The notes under the pieces: model-generated
Databases searched by the model: none
What the model saw: only the letters and a program-made list of their open reading frames with translations
What the model was told of the DNA's origin: nothing
Position numbers and translations under genes: made by a program
From: Pseudonocardia sp.
Lineage (GTDB): Bacteria > Actinomycetota > Actinomycetes > Mycobacteriales > Pseudonocardiaceae
Length of the DNA stretch: 39,570 nucleotides
Reading direction: 5' to 3'
NCBI RefSeq assembly: GCF_029263155.1
Contig: NZ_JAJCYB010000013.1
Coordinates: 1-39,570, forward strand
Part shown: positions 7,620-15,746 of the stretch, in pieces
Layout of the letters: each line of letters opens with the position of its first letter
Numbering within the stretch: position 1 is the first letter of the stretch

Positions 7620-8666
7620 ATGGCCACCGACCGGCACCTGAGCGCCGTCACGGAACCGGGCAGCGTGCCGACCGCCGAGGCGCTCGCCTCGTTCCTGCGA
7701 CACCTGTCCAACCGGCGCGGCCGATCCGGGCGGATCACCTCTCCCGAGACGGTGCGCGCCTACACCTCCGCCGTGGCGATTGCGTTCGCCGGCATCGACC
7801 ACCTCGAGGACCTCGTTGTCGGGCATCCCGCCGGTGACGAGCGCACCGGCGGTCGGGAGCGGCTGCACACCAACATCCGTACCGCCTGGGGCGCGAGCGC
7901 GCCGGCGACGTTCAACGCCAAGCGCGCCGCAGTCAGCTCGGCGCTGGCCTACTTCCAGGCGCAGGACTGGATCGTCGACGCTGCGGCGGTGCTGGCCGGG
8001 CTCGACCGCGAGCACCAGCCCAAGCCGACCGACAGCCGGGTCCGCACCCGCGAGCAGATCGACCGGCTGATCACCGACAAGCGCCAGTCGCTGGAGGACC
8101 GGACGCTGTGGTCGATGCTTTACGCCACCGCCGCCCGCGCCGAGGAGGTGCTGGGCCTCGACGTCACCGACCTGGACCGAGCCAATCGGCGGGCCTGCAC
8201 GATCCGGAAGGGCGGCAAGGCCGACGACCTGCTCTACGACATCCGCACCGCCCGGATGCTCGGCCAGCTGCTCGGCCGCCGCCGCAGCGGCCCGGTGTTC
8301 CTGTCCACCCGCCGCGCGTCCGAGGGCACCGCGCGCTCCGGTGAGGTCGACCCTGCGAGCCGTCGATTGCGCATGACCTACCGCACCGCCGAACGCCACC
8401 TCGGCACCGCCACGACCAGCAACGTCGCCCCTGCCGGCTGGGACCTGCACGACCTGCGCCACTCCCGGCTCACCCACGCCGGCGAGGACGGCGCCACCGA
8501 GGTCGACCTGATGAACCTTTCCGGCCACGAGGACCGCCGCACGCTCCAGCGCTACCTCAAGCCCTCCAAGGAGGGCACCCACCGGCGCCTCGACGAAATC
8601 GACGCCCACCGCCCCACCTGGACACCCAGCGCCGAGGAACTCGTCGCCCGCATGTCGACGCGCTGA
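7620..8666 (+). CDS. Tyrosine recombinase (TnpI-type cointegrate resolvase)
   Basis: The 348-aa product has an N-terminal SAM-like DNA-binding domain (about residues 20-125) and a C-terminal catalytic domain. Catalytic residues are visible: Arg173 in ATAARAEEV, the lysine in RKGGKADD, His277-x-x-Arg280 in HDLRHSRLTH, His303 in LSGHEDRR and the nucleophile Tyr312 in RYLK. ATG 7620 is preceded by a G-rich ribosome-binding site; the frame is open further upstream but runs through the recombination site. Its place inside the Tn3-family element next to a palindromic site argues for a role in resolving cointegrates rather than phage integration. Confidence 0.88.
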   Translation: MATDRHLSAVTEPGSVPTAEALASFLRHLSNRRGRSGRITSPETVRAYTSAVAIAFAGIDHLEDLVVGHPAGDERTGGRERLHTNIRTAWGASAPATFNAKRAAVSSALAYFQAQDWIVDAAAVLAGLDREHQPKPTDSRVRTREQIDRLITDKRQSLEDRTLWSMLYATAARAEEVLGLDVTDLDRANRRACTIRKGGKADDLLYDIRTARMLGQLLGRRRSGPVFLSTRRASEGTARSGEVDPASRRLRMTYRTAERHLGTATTSNVAPAGWDLHDLRHSRLTHAGEDGATEVDLMNLSGHEDRRTLQRYLKPSKEGTHRRLDEIDAHRPTWTPSAEELVARMSTR

Positions 8667-8675
8667 CCGTCGAAA

Positions 8676-9560
8676 TCACGCATCGTTGCTGGTCAGCGCA
8701 TATCCGCCGGAAATTTCTTCGATGCTACGGCGACCCCGGGTGAGCACGCACAGCGCGGTGCGGGCGTCGATCCGGCCGGCCGCGGCCTCCGCGGCGAGGT
8801 AGCGGTGCGGCCACTCCACGACGACCTCGTTGGCCCCGGGGAACCGCGAGGCGGTGGCGAAGACGGGCCGCGCGTCGCAGACGGTGACGCGGAAGCCGAG
8901 GAACGAGCCCATGCGGGCGACGGCGGCGGCGAAGTCGATGGCCCCGAACACGATCATGCGGGGTGGCGGGGCGAAGGACTCGACGAACACCGACAGGCCC
9001 TCGCCGCGGCGTTGGCCGTCGACGCCGTAGGTGACCTGGCCGTTGCGGCCGGCGTCGAGCAGGCCGCGGGCGTCGTCGCGGATGGCGTCGTCGAGCCGGG
9101 CCGAGCCGGTGCCGCCCTCGACGTGGTCGGGCCACACGATCAGCCGCCTGCCCAGGCGCTCTGCGGGCCCGGAGATGACGGTGGCGACGGCGACGGGCGC
9201 CTCGGCGCGGATGGCCTCGGCGATCCGGCCGAGCTCGGCGTAGGTCTGTGGGTTCACCTTCTCCACGAAGATGTCGATGATGCCGCCGCAGGTCAGGCCG
9301 ACGGTGAACGCGTCCTCGTCGGACACGCCGTAGCGCTGGAACATCGGCCGGCCCTGGGTGAGGACCTCCTGGCCCAGCTCGTAGACCGCGCCCTCGACGC
9401 AGCCGCCGGACACGCTGCCCACGGCCTCGCCGTCGGGGCCGATGAGCATCGAGGCGCCGGGCTGGCGGGGGGCGGAGCTGTAGGTGCCGACGACGGTGGC
9501 GAGCGCGGCGGTCTCGCTGTTCTTCCACCATCCGGCGAGCTGATCCACCACGTCACGCAT
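8676..9560 (-). pseudogene. XdhC/CoxF-family maturation factor, 3' end replaced by Tn3 repeat
   Basis: XdhC-family proteins bind molybdenum cofactor and help insert the modified form into xanthine dehydrogenase or CODH. ATG 9560 (MRDVVDQLAGWW) follows GAGGAGGAGGTG. The N-terminal XdhC domain is present (GSVSGGCVEGAV, residues about 45-60, and LTCGGIIDIFVE), as is most of the C-terminal Rossmann domain (PRMIVFGAIDFAAAVA, VTVCDARPVFAT). Native sequence ends near residue 274 (ALCVLT); family members normally continue with HDP and some 80 more residues. Here the last 20 residues to the TGA at 8676 are encoded by the Tn3 right terminal repeat. Activity is doubtful. It is the last gene of the leftward cox operon. 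Confidence 0.85.
8699..8737 (-). repeat. Right terminal inverted repeat of the Tn3-family transposon
   Basis: On the minus strand the repeat begins GGGGTCGCCGTAGC at 8737 and ends GAAATTTCCGGCGGATATG at 8699. It is in frame with the truncated xdhC and encodes RGRRSIEEISGGY of its new C-terminus. Confidence 0.88.
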
Positions 9561-9797
9561 CGCGCACCTCCTCCTCGATCGCCTCGTCCGTCGGCGTCCG
9601 GCGGAGTTCTCCGCACGGGGCCCCGGTACCGATGCCGATGCACCGGTGTCGGCGGCGTTCCGTTTCATGATCGACACTAGGTCGGCCGGCCGCCCGCGCG
9701 GATCCCCCGCCGCGGGGGACCGGCGGGGGATCCGTCGCCGACCGCGACCGGGACCGGGTTCGGGCGGCCGGGAGCGGGCGGGCCTCGCCCCGGGCGG

Positions 9798-10991
9798 TCA
9801 TCGGCTCGCCGCACCACCCGCCGCCGGAGCGGCGAGCGCCCCGAGCAGCTCGTCGAGAGCGTCGAGGCTGTGCGCGCTGACCACCGCGTCGCAGTACGGC
9901 CAGGCCGCCGCCATGCCGCCGACGAGGGGCGCGAAATCGGGATGGCGGGTGCGCGGGTTCGCCCACACGATCCGGTGCGCCACCCGCGACAACCGGGCCA
10001 TCTCCCGACCGAGCAGGGCGCTGTCCCCGGTGTCCCACCCGTCGGAGAGGATCAGCACGACGGCGCCACGGGCCATCCCACGCCGGCCGTGCAGGTCGTT
10101 GAACCGGCGCAGCGACTCCCCGATCCTGGTGCCGCCCGACCAGTCGGGGGCCAACGCGGTGGCCCGGTCGATGGCGACCGCGGGGCTGGTCCGGGCCAGT
10201 GCCCTGGTCAACCGGGTCAGCTCGGTGGCGAAGACGAACACCTCGGTCCCCTGGGCGCCGGCCGCGCAGTACAGCAGCTGGATCAAGGCCCTGGCGTAGG
10301 GGTCCATCGACGCCGAGATGTCGCACAGCGCCACGAGCCGGCGGTGGCGGGGGCGCCGGGTCCGCCTCGCCAACCGCACCGGTTCGCCCGCGGTGCGCAG
10401 GGCGGTGCGCAGGGTGGCGCGCAGGTCCACGCGGCCGCCGTGCGCGCTCGGCCGGGTCCGCCGGGTCCTGCGCAGCGGGGTGACCACCCGCAGCGCCCGC
10501 ATGGCGTCGGCGAGCAGCGCCAGCTCCCGCGGCGTCAGCTCCGCGAAGTCGCGTCCGCCGAACCGTTCTCGCGCCGACGCCAGCACCGGCGTGGCCACCT
10601 CGCGCGGCGACCCGGCCGAGCCCTCGGCCCGGGCGGCGGACGTCGTCAGCCGGGACCCGGTCCCGGTCGAGCCCCGGGTCGCCGGGGCCTGTGCGCCGCC
10701 CGGACCGGCCGGGTCGGCGGCCGGGTCGCCGCCGCGCGGACCGGCCGGGTCGACCAGGCCCTCGAACACCGCGGCGAAGACCGCGTCGAGAACGGCCACC
10801 TGGTCCGGGTCGGAGGCCAGCGTGGTCACCGCGCAGTGGTGCAGCCGGGTGGTCGTCGTCGGCGCGACCTCCACCACGGCCCGGGCGAACCGCGCGGCCC
10901 GATCCGGACCGACCGGCAGCCCGGCCTCGCGGCAGGCTGCGGCGAACCGCGCCACGAGGGCGGGCAGGTCGGTCCGGGCGGGCTCAGCCAT
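9798..10991 (-). CDS. coxE: CoxE-like von Willebrand factor A protein (set 1)
   Basis: The 397-aa product is a VWA-domain protein of the CoxE family, which works with the MoxR-type ATPase CoxD in maturing the Cu-S-Mo active site of CODH. The metal-ion-dependent adhesion motif DISASMD (D-x-S-x-S) lies at about residues 225-231, followed by the usual GGTRIGESL and LILSDGWDTG segments. The central part is rich in Pro/Gly/Ala, and an Arg-rich segment (RRTRRTRPSAHGGR) precedes the VWA domain as in other CoxE proteins. The ATG at 10991 overlaps the coxD stop by 8 bp. A 237-bp gap without a recognisable gene follows before xdhC. Confidence 0.88.
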   Translation of the reverse strand: MAEPARTDLPALVARFAAACREAGLPVGPDRAARFARAVVEVAPTTTTRLHHCAVTTLASDPDQVAVLDAVFAAVFEGLVDPAGPRGGDPAADPAGPGGAQAPATRGSTGTGSRLTTSAARAEGSAGSPREVATPVLASARERFGGRDFAELTPRELALLADAMRALRVVTPLRRTRRTRPSAHGGRVDLRATLRTALRTAGEPVRLARRTRRPRHRRLVALCDISASMDPYARALIQLLYCAAGAQGTEVFVFATELTRLTRALARTSPAVAIDRATALAPDWSGGTRIGESLRRFNDLHGRRGMARGAVVLILSDGWDTGDSALLGREMARLSRVAHRIVWANPRTRHPDFAPLVGGMAAAWPYCDAVVSAHSLDALDELLGALAAPAAGGAASR

Positions 10992-11877
10992 GGCGCAGGA
11001 GGGTGCCTAGCCCGGCACGCCGGACGGTGTCGATGTCCTCGTCGTACTTCAGCGCGGCGCCGAGCGTGCGCCCGACCGCCGCCTCGTCGAGCTCGCTCAC
11101 CCCGAGCACCTCCAGCGCGGTGGTCCAGCTGATCGCCTCCGCGATCCCGGGTCGTTTCTGCAGCTCCAGCCCCCGCAGCCGGTGTACGGCGATCGCCACC
11201 TGGCGGGCCAGCCAGCCGCCGGCCGACGGCACCCGCCGACGCACGATCTCCTCGACCCGCGCGGTGTCGGGGTAGGCGATCCAGTGGTAGAGGCAGCGGC
11301 GCTTGAGGGCGTCGTGCAGGTCGCGGGTGCGATTGGAGGTCAGCAGGACCACCGGCGGCACGGTCGCACGGCGGGTGCCCAGCTCGGGGATCGTGACCGA
11401 GGCCTCGGCCAGTGCCTCGAACAGGAACGCCTCGAACTCGTCGTCGGCGCGGTCGACCTCGTCCACGAGCAGCACCGCAGGTGCGGGCCCCGGATGGGAG
11501 ATCGCCGCCAGCAGCGGACGGACCAGCAGGTACTCGTCGGTGAACAGGTCCGCCTCGGCGAGGTCGGCGCCGCGGGCCTCGGCCAGTCGGATGGCCAGCA
11601 GCTGCCGTGGATAGTTCCACTCGTAGATCGTCTCCGCCGCGGTGAGCCCCTCGTAGCACTGCACCCGCAGCAGCGGGGAGCCCACCGCGGCGGCCAGCGC
11701 CGTCGCGGCGTGCGTCTTGCCGACCCCCGGCTCGCCCTCCAGCAGGATCGGCTGCCGCATCCGCACGGCCAGGAACAGGGCGGTGGCCAGTGCGTCGTCG
11801 GCGAGGTAGCCGGACTCGTCCAGCGCCCGACGCAGGTCGTCGGGGCCGGTGAAGTCCGGGACCGGCTGCGGTGTCAC
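10984..11877 (-). CDS. coxD: CoxD-like MoxR-family AAA+ ATPase (set 1)
   Basis: The 297-aa protein is a MoxR-type AAA+ ATPase. It shows Walker A GEPGVGKTHAA, the conserved LLRVQCYEGL, Walker B LLVDEVDRADDEFEAF and sensor-like VVLLTSNRTRDLHDALKRRC, all typical of CoxD. CoxD is required in Oligotropha for sulfur and copper insertion into the CODH active site. The GTG start at 11877 overlaps the TGA of the upstream xdhC/YHS gene (GTGA). The partner CoxE gene follows with an 8-bp overlap, so a CoxD-CoxE chaperone complex is expected. A paralogue is encoded at 25670-26545. Confidence 0.92.
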   Translation of the reverse strand: MTPQPVPDFTGPDDLRRALDESGYLADDALATALFLAVRMRQPILLEGEPGVGKTHAATALAAAVGSPLLRVQCYEGLTAAETIYEWNYPRQLLAIRLAEARGADLAEADLFTDEYLLVRPLLAAISHPGPAPAVLLVDEVDRADDEFEAFLFEALAEASVTIPELGTRRATVPPVVLLTSNRTRDLHDALKRRCLYHWIAYPDTARVEEIVRRRVPSAGGWLARQVAIAVHRLRGLELQKRPGIAEAISWTTALEVLGVSELDEAAVGRTLGAALKYDEDIDTVRRAGLGTLLRHG

Positions 11878-12845
11878 GTGCGGAAACGCTGCGGATCGTC
11901 GAGGAACGCCTGCCGGCATCCCGTCCCGCAGAAGTAGACCGATGTGCTGCCGTGCCGGGCGGAGATGCTCGCCGGGGTCATCGCGACGTCCATCCCGCAG
12001 ACCGGGTCCACGGCGACCTCCACCGACCCCTCCACGGCGTGGACGTGGGTGCTGCTGTCCTCCTCGCCCGTGGACCCGTCCGATGACGTCGGTTCGGTCC
12101 CCTCGGGAGCGTGCACCCGCGGCCGGTGCGCCACGATCTCCGCGAACACCGTCAGCGCGATCTCCGGCGCGGTCCGCGCGCCGATGTCCAGCCCGGCCGG
12201 GGCGTGCACGCGCTCCAGATCGGGCTCCGGCACACCCATCGCGGCGAGCTCCTCGCGCACCCCCGCCGACCGGCGCCTGCTCGCGACCAGCGCGACGTAG
12301 GGCACACCCGCCTTCAGCGCGGCCGCGAGCACCGCGGCCTCGTCTCGGCCGTGCGAGGCCACGACCACCGCCGAGGTGTCCGGCGGGATCGGCGCGGCCG
12401 GGTCGACCGCAGGACGGACGTCCCAGTCCAGGGCGTGCCCGACCCGGGCCAACGCCCGTGCCACCGGCGCCTCCCCGTGCACGTACACCAGCGCGGCCGG
12501 GATCATCGCCTCCAGGAAGATCTCCAGGGTGCCCCCGGACAGGCACGGGTTGCCCACGGTGCGCACCCCCTCCTGGTCGGGCGCGTCGGAGTCGCCGGAG
12601 CGCGGAGTGATCCGCAGCAGCCCGGACTCGCCCGCCTGGAGCAGCCGCAGGCTCTCCAGGCGCACGGTTGACTCCGCGCACACACCACCGACGAAGCCGT
12701 CGATCGTCCCGTCGGCGAGCACCAGTGCGCAGTCACCCGGCTTGGCGCTCGTGGGGCGTTCCGCCCGCACGACCGTGGCCAGCACGAACGGCGTGCGCCC
12801 GGTGCGCAGTCCGTCGACTCGGGAGAGCAGGTCTGCTCGTGTCAT
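11874..12845 (-). CDS. XdhC-family protein with C-terminal YHS metal-binding domain
   Basis: The 323-aa product starts at ATG 12845, 4 bp after the coxL1 stop. Residues about 1-250 are XdhC-like: an N-terminal domain (GGVCAESTVRLESL, SGGTLEIFLEAM) and a Rossmann domain (AALVYVHGEAPVARAL, VVVASHGRDEAAVL, VALVASRRR, GLDIGARTAPEIALTVFAEI). After an acidic, serine-rich linker, residues about 278-323 form a YHS domain with DPVCGMDV and YFCGTGCRQAF, whose cysteines bind metal in other proteins. Family role: molybdenum-cofactor handling. The YHS extension suggests, by inference, metal sensing or copper delivery to the Mo-Cu site. It may cover for the truncated XdhC at 8676-9560. Confidence 0.85.
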   Translation of the reverse strand: MTRADLLSRVDGLRTGRTPFVLATVVRAERPTSAKPGDCALVLADGTIDGFVGGVCAESTVRLESLRLLQAGESGLLRITPRSGDSDAPDQEGVRTVGNPCLSGGTLEIFLEAMIPAALVYVHGEAPVARALARVGHALDWDVRPAVDPAAPIPPDTSAVVVASHGRDEAAVLAAALKAGVPYVALVASRRRSAGVREELAAMGVPEPDLERVHAPAGLDIGARTAPEIALTVFAEIVAHRPRVHAPEGTEPTSSDGSTGEEDSSTHVHAVEGSVEVAVDPVCGMDVAMTPASISARHGSTSVYFCGTGCRQAFLDDPQRFRT

Positions 12846-12849
12846 GTCG

Positions 12850-15276
12850 TCATCCAATAGCGATGTCGGTTCGGAGCGGTCGGCCCTGGATGGCCGACCA
12901 CACGTGGGCGGGGGTGAGCGGCATGTCGGCATGCCGGACCCCGATGGCGTCGAGCACCGCGTTCACGACCGCGGCCGGGGACCCGACGGTCGCCGACTCG
13001 CCGATGCCCTTGGCGCCGATGGGATGGTGCGGCGACGGGGTCACCGTCTTGCCCAGCTCCCACGAGGGGCACTCCATGGACGTGGGAAGGAGGTAGTCCA
13101 TGAACGACGCGCCGAGATGGTTGCCGTCCGTGTCGAAGGCCATGACCTCCATCAGCGCCATCCCGATCCCGTCGGCGAGGCCGCCGTGCACCTGCCCCTC
13201 GACGATGGCCGGATTGATCCGCACCCCGCAGTCGTCCACCGCCACGAACCGGCGGACCGTGACCTGCCCGGTGCCCGGATCGACGTCGACGACGCAGAGG
13301 TACGCGCCGAACGGGAACGTCAGGTTGGGCGGGTTGTAGACGCAGGTGGCGTCGAGCTGCCCCTCGACCCCCTCGGGCAGCTCCAGTCCGGAGTGGGCCG
13401 CGAGGGCGATCTCACCGATGCCGACCCCGGCCGCCCGGTCGCCGCGCACGTGGAACCGGCCCTTGTCCCACACCAGGTCGTCGGCGGAGACCTCCAGCAT
13501 CGCCGCGGCGACCAGCCGGGCCCGCTCGCGCACCTTGCGGGCCGCCATCACGGCGGCGGCACCGGAGACGGGGGTGGACCGCGAGCCGTAGGTGCCCAGG
13601 CCGAACGGGGTGCGATCGGTGTCGCCCTCGATGACCTCGATGTCGTCCGGTGAGATCCCGAGCTCCTCGGACACGATCTGGGCGAACGTCGTCTCGTGGC
13701 CCTGTCCCTGCGACATGCACGACAGCCGGAGCTCCGCCGATCCGGTCGGGTGCACCCGCAGCTCGGCGGCGTCGGCCATCCCGAACCCACCGATGTCCAT
13801 GTCCTTGCGCGGGCCGGCCCCGACGGCCTCGGTGAAGAAGGACAGGCCGATGCCCATCACGGTGCCCTCGCCGGTCTCGGCCCGCGTCCGGCGGCCGCGC
13901 GCCTGCTCACGACGCAGCTCGTCGTAGCCGGCCATCTCCAGGGCCAGCTCGAAGGCCCGCGGGTAGTCGCCGGAGTCGTACTCCCATCCCGTGGCGCACC
14001 GGTAGGGGAACTGCTCGGGTCGCAGCAGGTTGCGTCGGCGCACCTCGGCCGCGTCGAGACCGAGGTCGAACGCCAGCACGTCGACCAGGCGCTCGACCAG
14101 GTAGGACGCCTCGGTGATCCGGAACGAGCATGCGTAGGCGACCCCGCCGGGCGCCTTGTTGGTGTAGACACCGCGGACCGTGCAGTGCGCGGCGGGCACC
14201 GAGTACGAACCGGTGAAGATGTGGAAGAAGCCGGCCGGGAACTTCGACGGCTGCGAGGTCCCGTTGAACGCGCCGTGGTCGGCGAGCACCTGCACCCGCA
14301 GCCCCTGTATCCGCCCGTCGCGGGTGGCCGCGATCTCCCCCCGCATGTGGAAGTCACGCGCGAAGGAGGTGCTCATCAGGTTCTCCGAGCGGTCCTCGGT
14401 CCACTTGACCGGCGCTCCGGTGATGCTCGTGGCGATCACGGCGCAGAGGTAGCCGGGGTAGATCGCCACCTTGTTGCCGAATCCGCCACCGATGTCCGGG
14501 GAGATGATCCGGATCCGGTTCTCGGGGATGCCGATGATCCCCGAGTAGAGGGCGCGGTGGGCGTGCGGGGCCTGCGCCGTGGCGTAGACGACGAGCCGGC
14601 CGCTGACCGGGTCGAGGTCGGCGACGATCCCGCACGTCTCCAGCGGCGCCGGATGCACCCGCGGGTAGAGCATCTCGCACGAGCTGACGTGCTCGGCGGC
14701 GGCGAATGCCGCCTCCGTCGCCGCTGCGTCACCGGCCTCCCAGTCGAAGATGTGGTTGTCGGTGCGGCCGGGGATCTCGTCGCGGATCACCGGGGCGTCC
14801 GGTGCGAGTGCCCGGTGGGCGTCGATGACCGGCTCGAGCGGTTCGTACTCCACCTCGATCAGGCTCAGCGCGTCGCGGGCGGCGTAGCGGTCCTCGGCGA
14901 CGACGAACGCGACCTCCTGCCCCTGGTAGCGCACCTTGTCGGTGGCGAGTACCGCCGCGACGTCGTGGGACAGCGTGGGGATCCAGGCCATCCCGCGACG
15001 TTCCAGGTCCGCCCCGGTGATCACGGCACGCACCTTCGGGTGCGACTCGGCCCCGCCGGTGTCGATCGAGAGGATCCGCGCGTGCGCGTACGGGCTGCGC
15101 AGCACGGCGCCGTGCAACATGCCCGGCAACCGGATGTCGTCGACGAACCGCCCACGGCCGCGGAGGAACCTCGCGTCCTCCTTGCGCACCATGTTCCCGT
15201 GCCCCATGGGCGAGGCGTGCCCGGCGAACGGGTCGGGCCGGCGACCGGACGTCCCCGGCGTCAGTGCGGCGGTCAT
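12850..15276 (-). CDS. coxL: Form I CODH large (molybdenum) subunit CoxL1
   Basis: The 808-aa protein is the catalytic subunit of aerobic CO dehydrogenase, which oxidises CO to CO2 at a Mo-Cu centre. The active-site loop is AYACSFR with the copper-binding Cys383, matching the form I pattern AYXCSFR. Other Mo-cofactor motifs are present: GGGFGNK, GQGHETTFAQI, VDDCGVRINP and GAKGIGESATVG with the active-site glutamate. Ala382 replaces the arginine found at this place in the second copy and in characterised enzymes. ATG 15276 overlaps the coxS1 stop (ATGA). Order M-S-L and downstream xdhC, coxD and coxE genes complete a cox operon. Confidence 0.93.
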   Translation of the reverse strand: MTAALTPGTSGRRPDPFAGHASPMGHGNMVRKEDARFLRGRGRFVDDIRLPGMLHGAVLRSPYAHARILSIDTGGAESHPKVRAVITGADLERRGMAWIPTLSHDVAAVLATDKVRYQGQEVAFVVAEDRYAARDALSLIEVEYEPLEPVIDAHRALAPDAPVIRDEIPGRTDNHIFDWEAGDAAATEAAFAAAEHVSSCEMLYPRVHPAPLETCGIVADLDPVSGRLVVYATAQAPHAHRALYSGIIGIPENRIRIISPDIGGGFGNKVAIYPGYLCAVIATSITGAPVKWTEDRSENLMSTSFARDFHMRGEIAATRDGRIQGLRVQVLADHGAFNGTSQPSKFPAGFFHIFTGSYSVPAAHCTVRGVYTNKAPGGVAYACSFRITEASYLVERLVDVLAFDLGLDAAEVRRRNLLRPEQFPYRCATGWEYDSGDYPRAFELALEMAGYDELRREQARGRRTRAETGEGTVMGIGLSFFTEAVGAGPRKDMDIGGFGMADAAELRVHPTGSAELRLSCMSQGQGHETTFAQIVSEELGISPDDIEVIEGDTDRTPFGLGTYGSRSTPVSGAAAVMAARKVRERARLVAAAMLEVSADDLVWDKGRFHVRGDRAAGVGIGEIALAAHSGLELPEGVEGQLDATCVYNPPNLTFPFGAYLCVVDVDPGTGQVTVRRFVAVDDCGVRINPAIVEGQVHGGLADGIGMALMEVMAFDTDGNHLGASFMDYLLPTSMECPSWELGKTVTPSPHHPIGAKGIGESATVGSPAAVVNAVLDAIGVRHADMPLTPAHVWSAIQGRPLRTDIAIG

Positions 15277-15746
15277 CCCGCCGCCCTCTCGGACTCGGCG
15301 GCGTGCCGGATCGACCGGACGATGTTCTCGTAGCCGGTACACCGGCAGGTCTGGCCGCTGATCGCCTCGCGGATCTCCACGTCGGACGGGTCCGGGAGCC
15401 GGTCGAGCAGCCAGCGCGCGGTCATGAGCATCCCCGGTGTGCAGAAGCCGCACTGGAGGCCGTGACACAGCGCGAAGGAGACCTGCAGCTGGTCGAGCTC
15501 GCCACCGCGGCGCTCCAGGCCTTCGACCGTCCGTACCGAGCTACCGCTCGCCATCACGGCGAGCACCGTGCACGACTTCACCGGCACCCGGTCCAGCCAG
15601 ACGGTGCAGGCCCCGCAGTTCGAGGTGTCGCAGCCCCAGTGGGTACCGGTCAGCCCCAGCTCGTCGCGCAGCAGGTGCACCAGGAGCAGGCGGGGCTCCA
15701 CGTCCCGGATGTAGTCCTGGTCGTTCACGGTGACGGTGACCCTCAT
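15273..15746 (-). CDS. coxS: CODH small iron-sulfur subunit CoxS1
   Basis: The 157-aa protein carries the two [2Fe-2S] clusters that pass electrons from the Mo site to FAD. The N-terminal plant-ferredoxin-type cluster is bound by Cys39, Cys44, Cys47 and Cys59 (GCDTSNCGAC); the C-terminal cluster by Cys99, Cys102, Cys134 and Cys136 (CGFCTPGM, CRCTGY). Length is normal for the family. Its ATG directly follows the TAG of coxM1 and its stop overlaps the start of coxL1, so the three subunits are translated as a block. Confidence 0.95.
   Translation of the reverse strand: MRVTVTVNDQDYIRDVEPRLLLVHLLRDELGLTGTHWGCDTSNCGACTVWLDRVPVKSCTVLAVMASGSSVRTVEGLERRGGELDQLQVSFALCHGLQCGFCTPGMLMTARWLLDRLPDPSDVEIREAISGQTCRCTGYENIVRSIRHAAESERAAG

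Larger units (their letters stand above)
3919..8737. mobile_element. Tn3-family transposon with TnpA and TnpI-type resolution
   Basis: Two 39-bp terminal inverted repeats, both beginning GGGGT and identical at 34 of 39 positions, enclose 4.8 kb. The contents are a full-length Tn3-type transposase, a small unknown gene, a tyrosine recombinase and a palindromic site of the kind used for cointegrate resolution in Tn4430-like transposons. The five flanking bases differ (CTGTC on the left, GGGTG on the right), so the expected target duplication is absent; this suggests a later deletion or recombination next to one end. The right end lies within an xdhC gene. Confidence 0.88.

Noticed and set aside
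9561..9677. N-terminal extension of xdhC to an ATG at 9677
   Set aside because: The added residues are Arg-rich and not family-like; the ATG at 9560 has a strong GGAGG site.
13696..15333. Long plus-strand open frame of 545 codons opposite coxL1
   Set aside because: It is antisense to a clear coxL gene, has low-complexity Gly/Val/Arg/Asp-rich translation, and arises from the GC-rich codon pattern.
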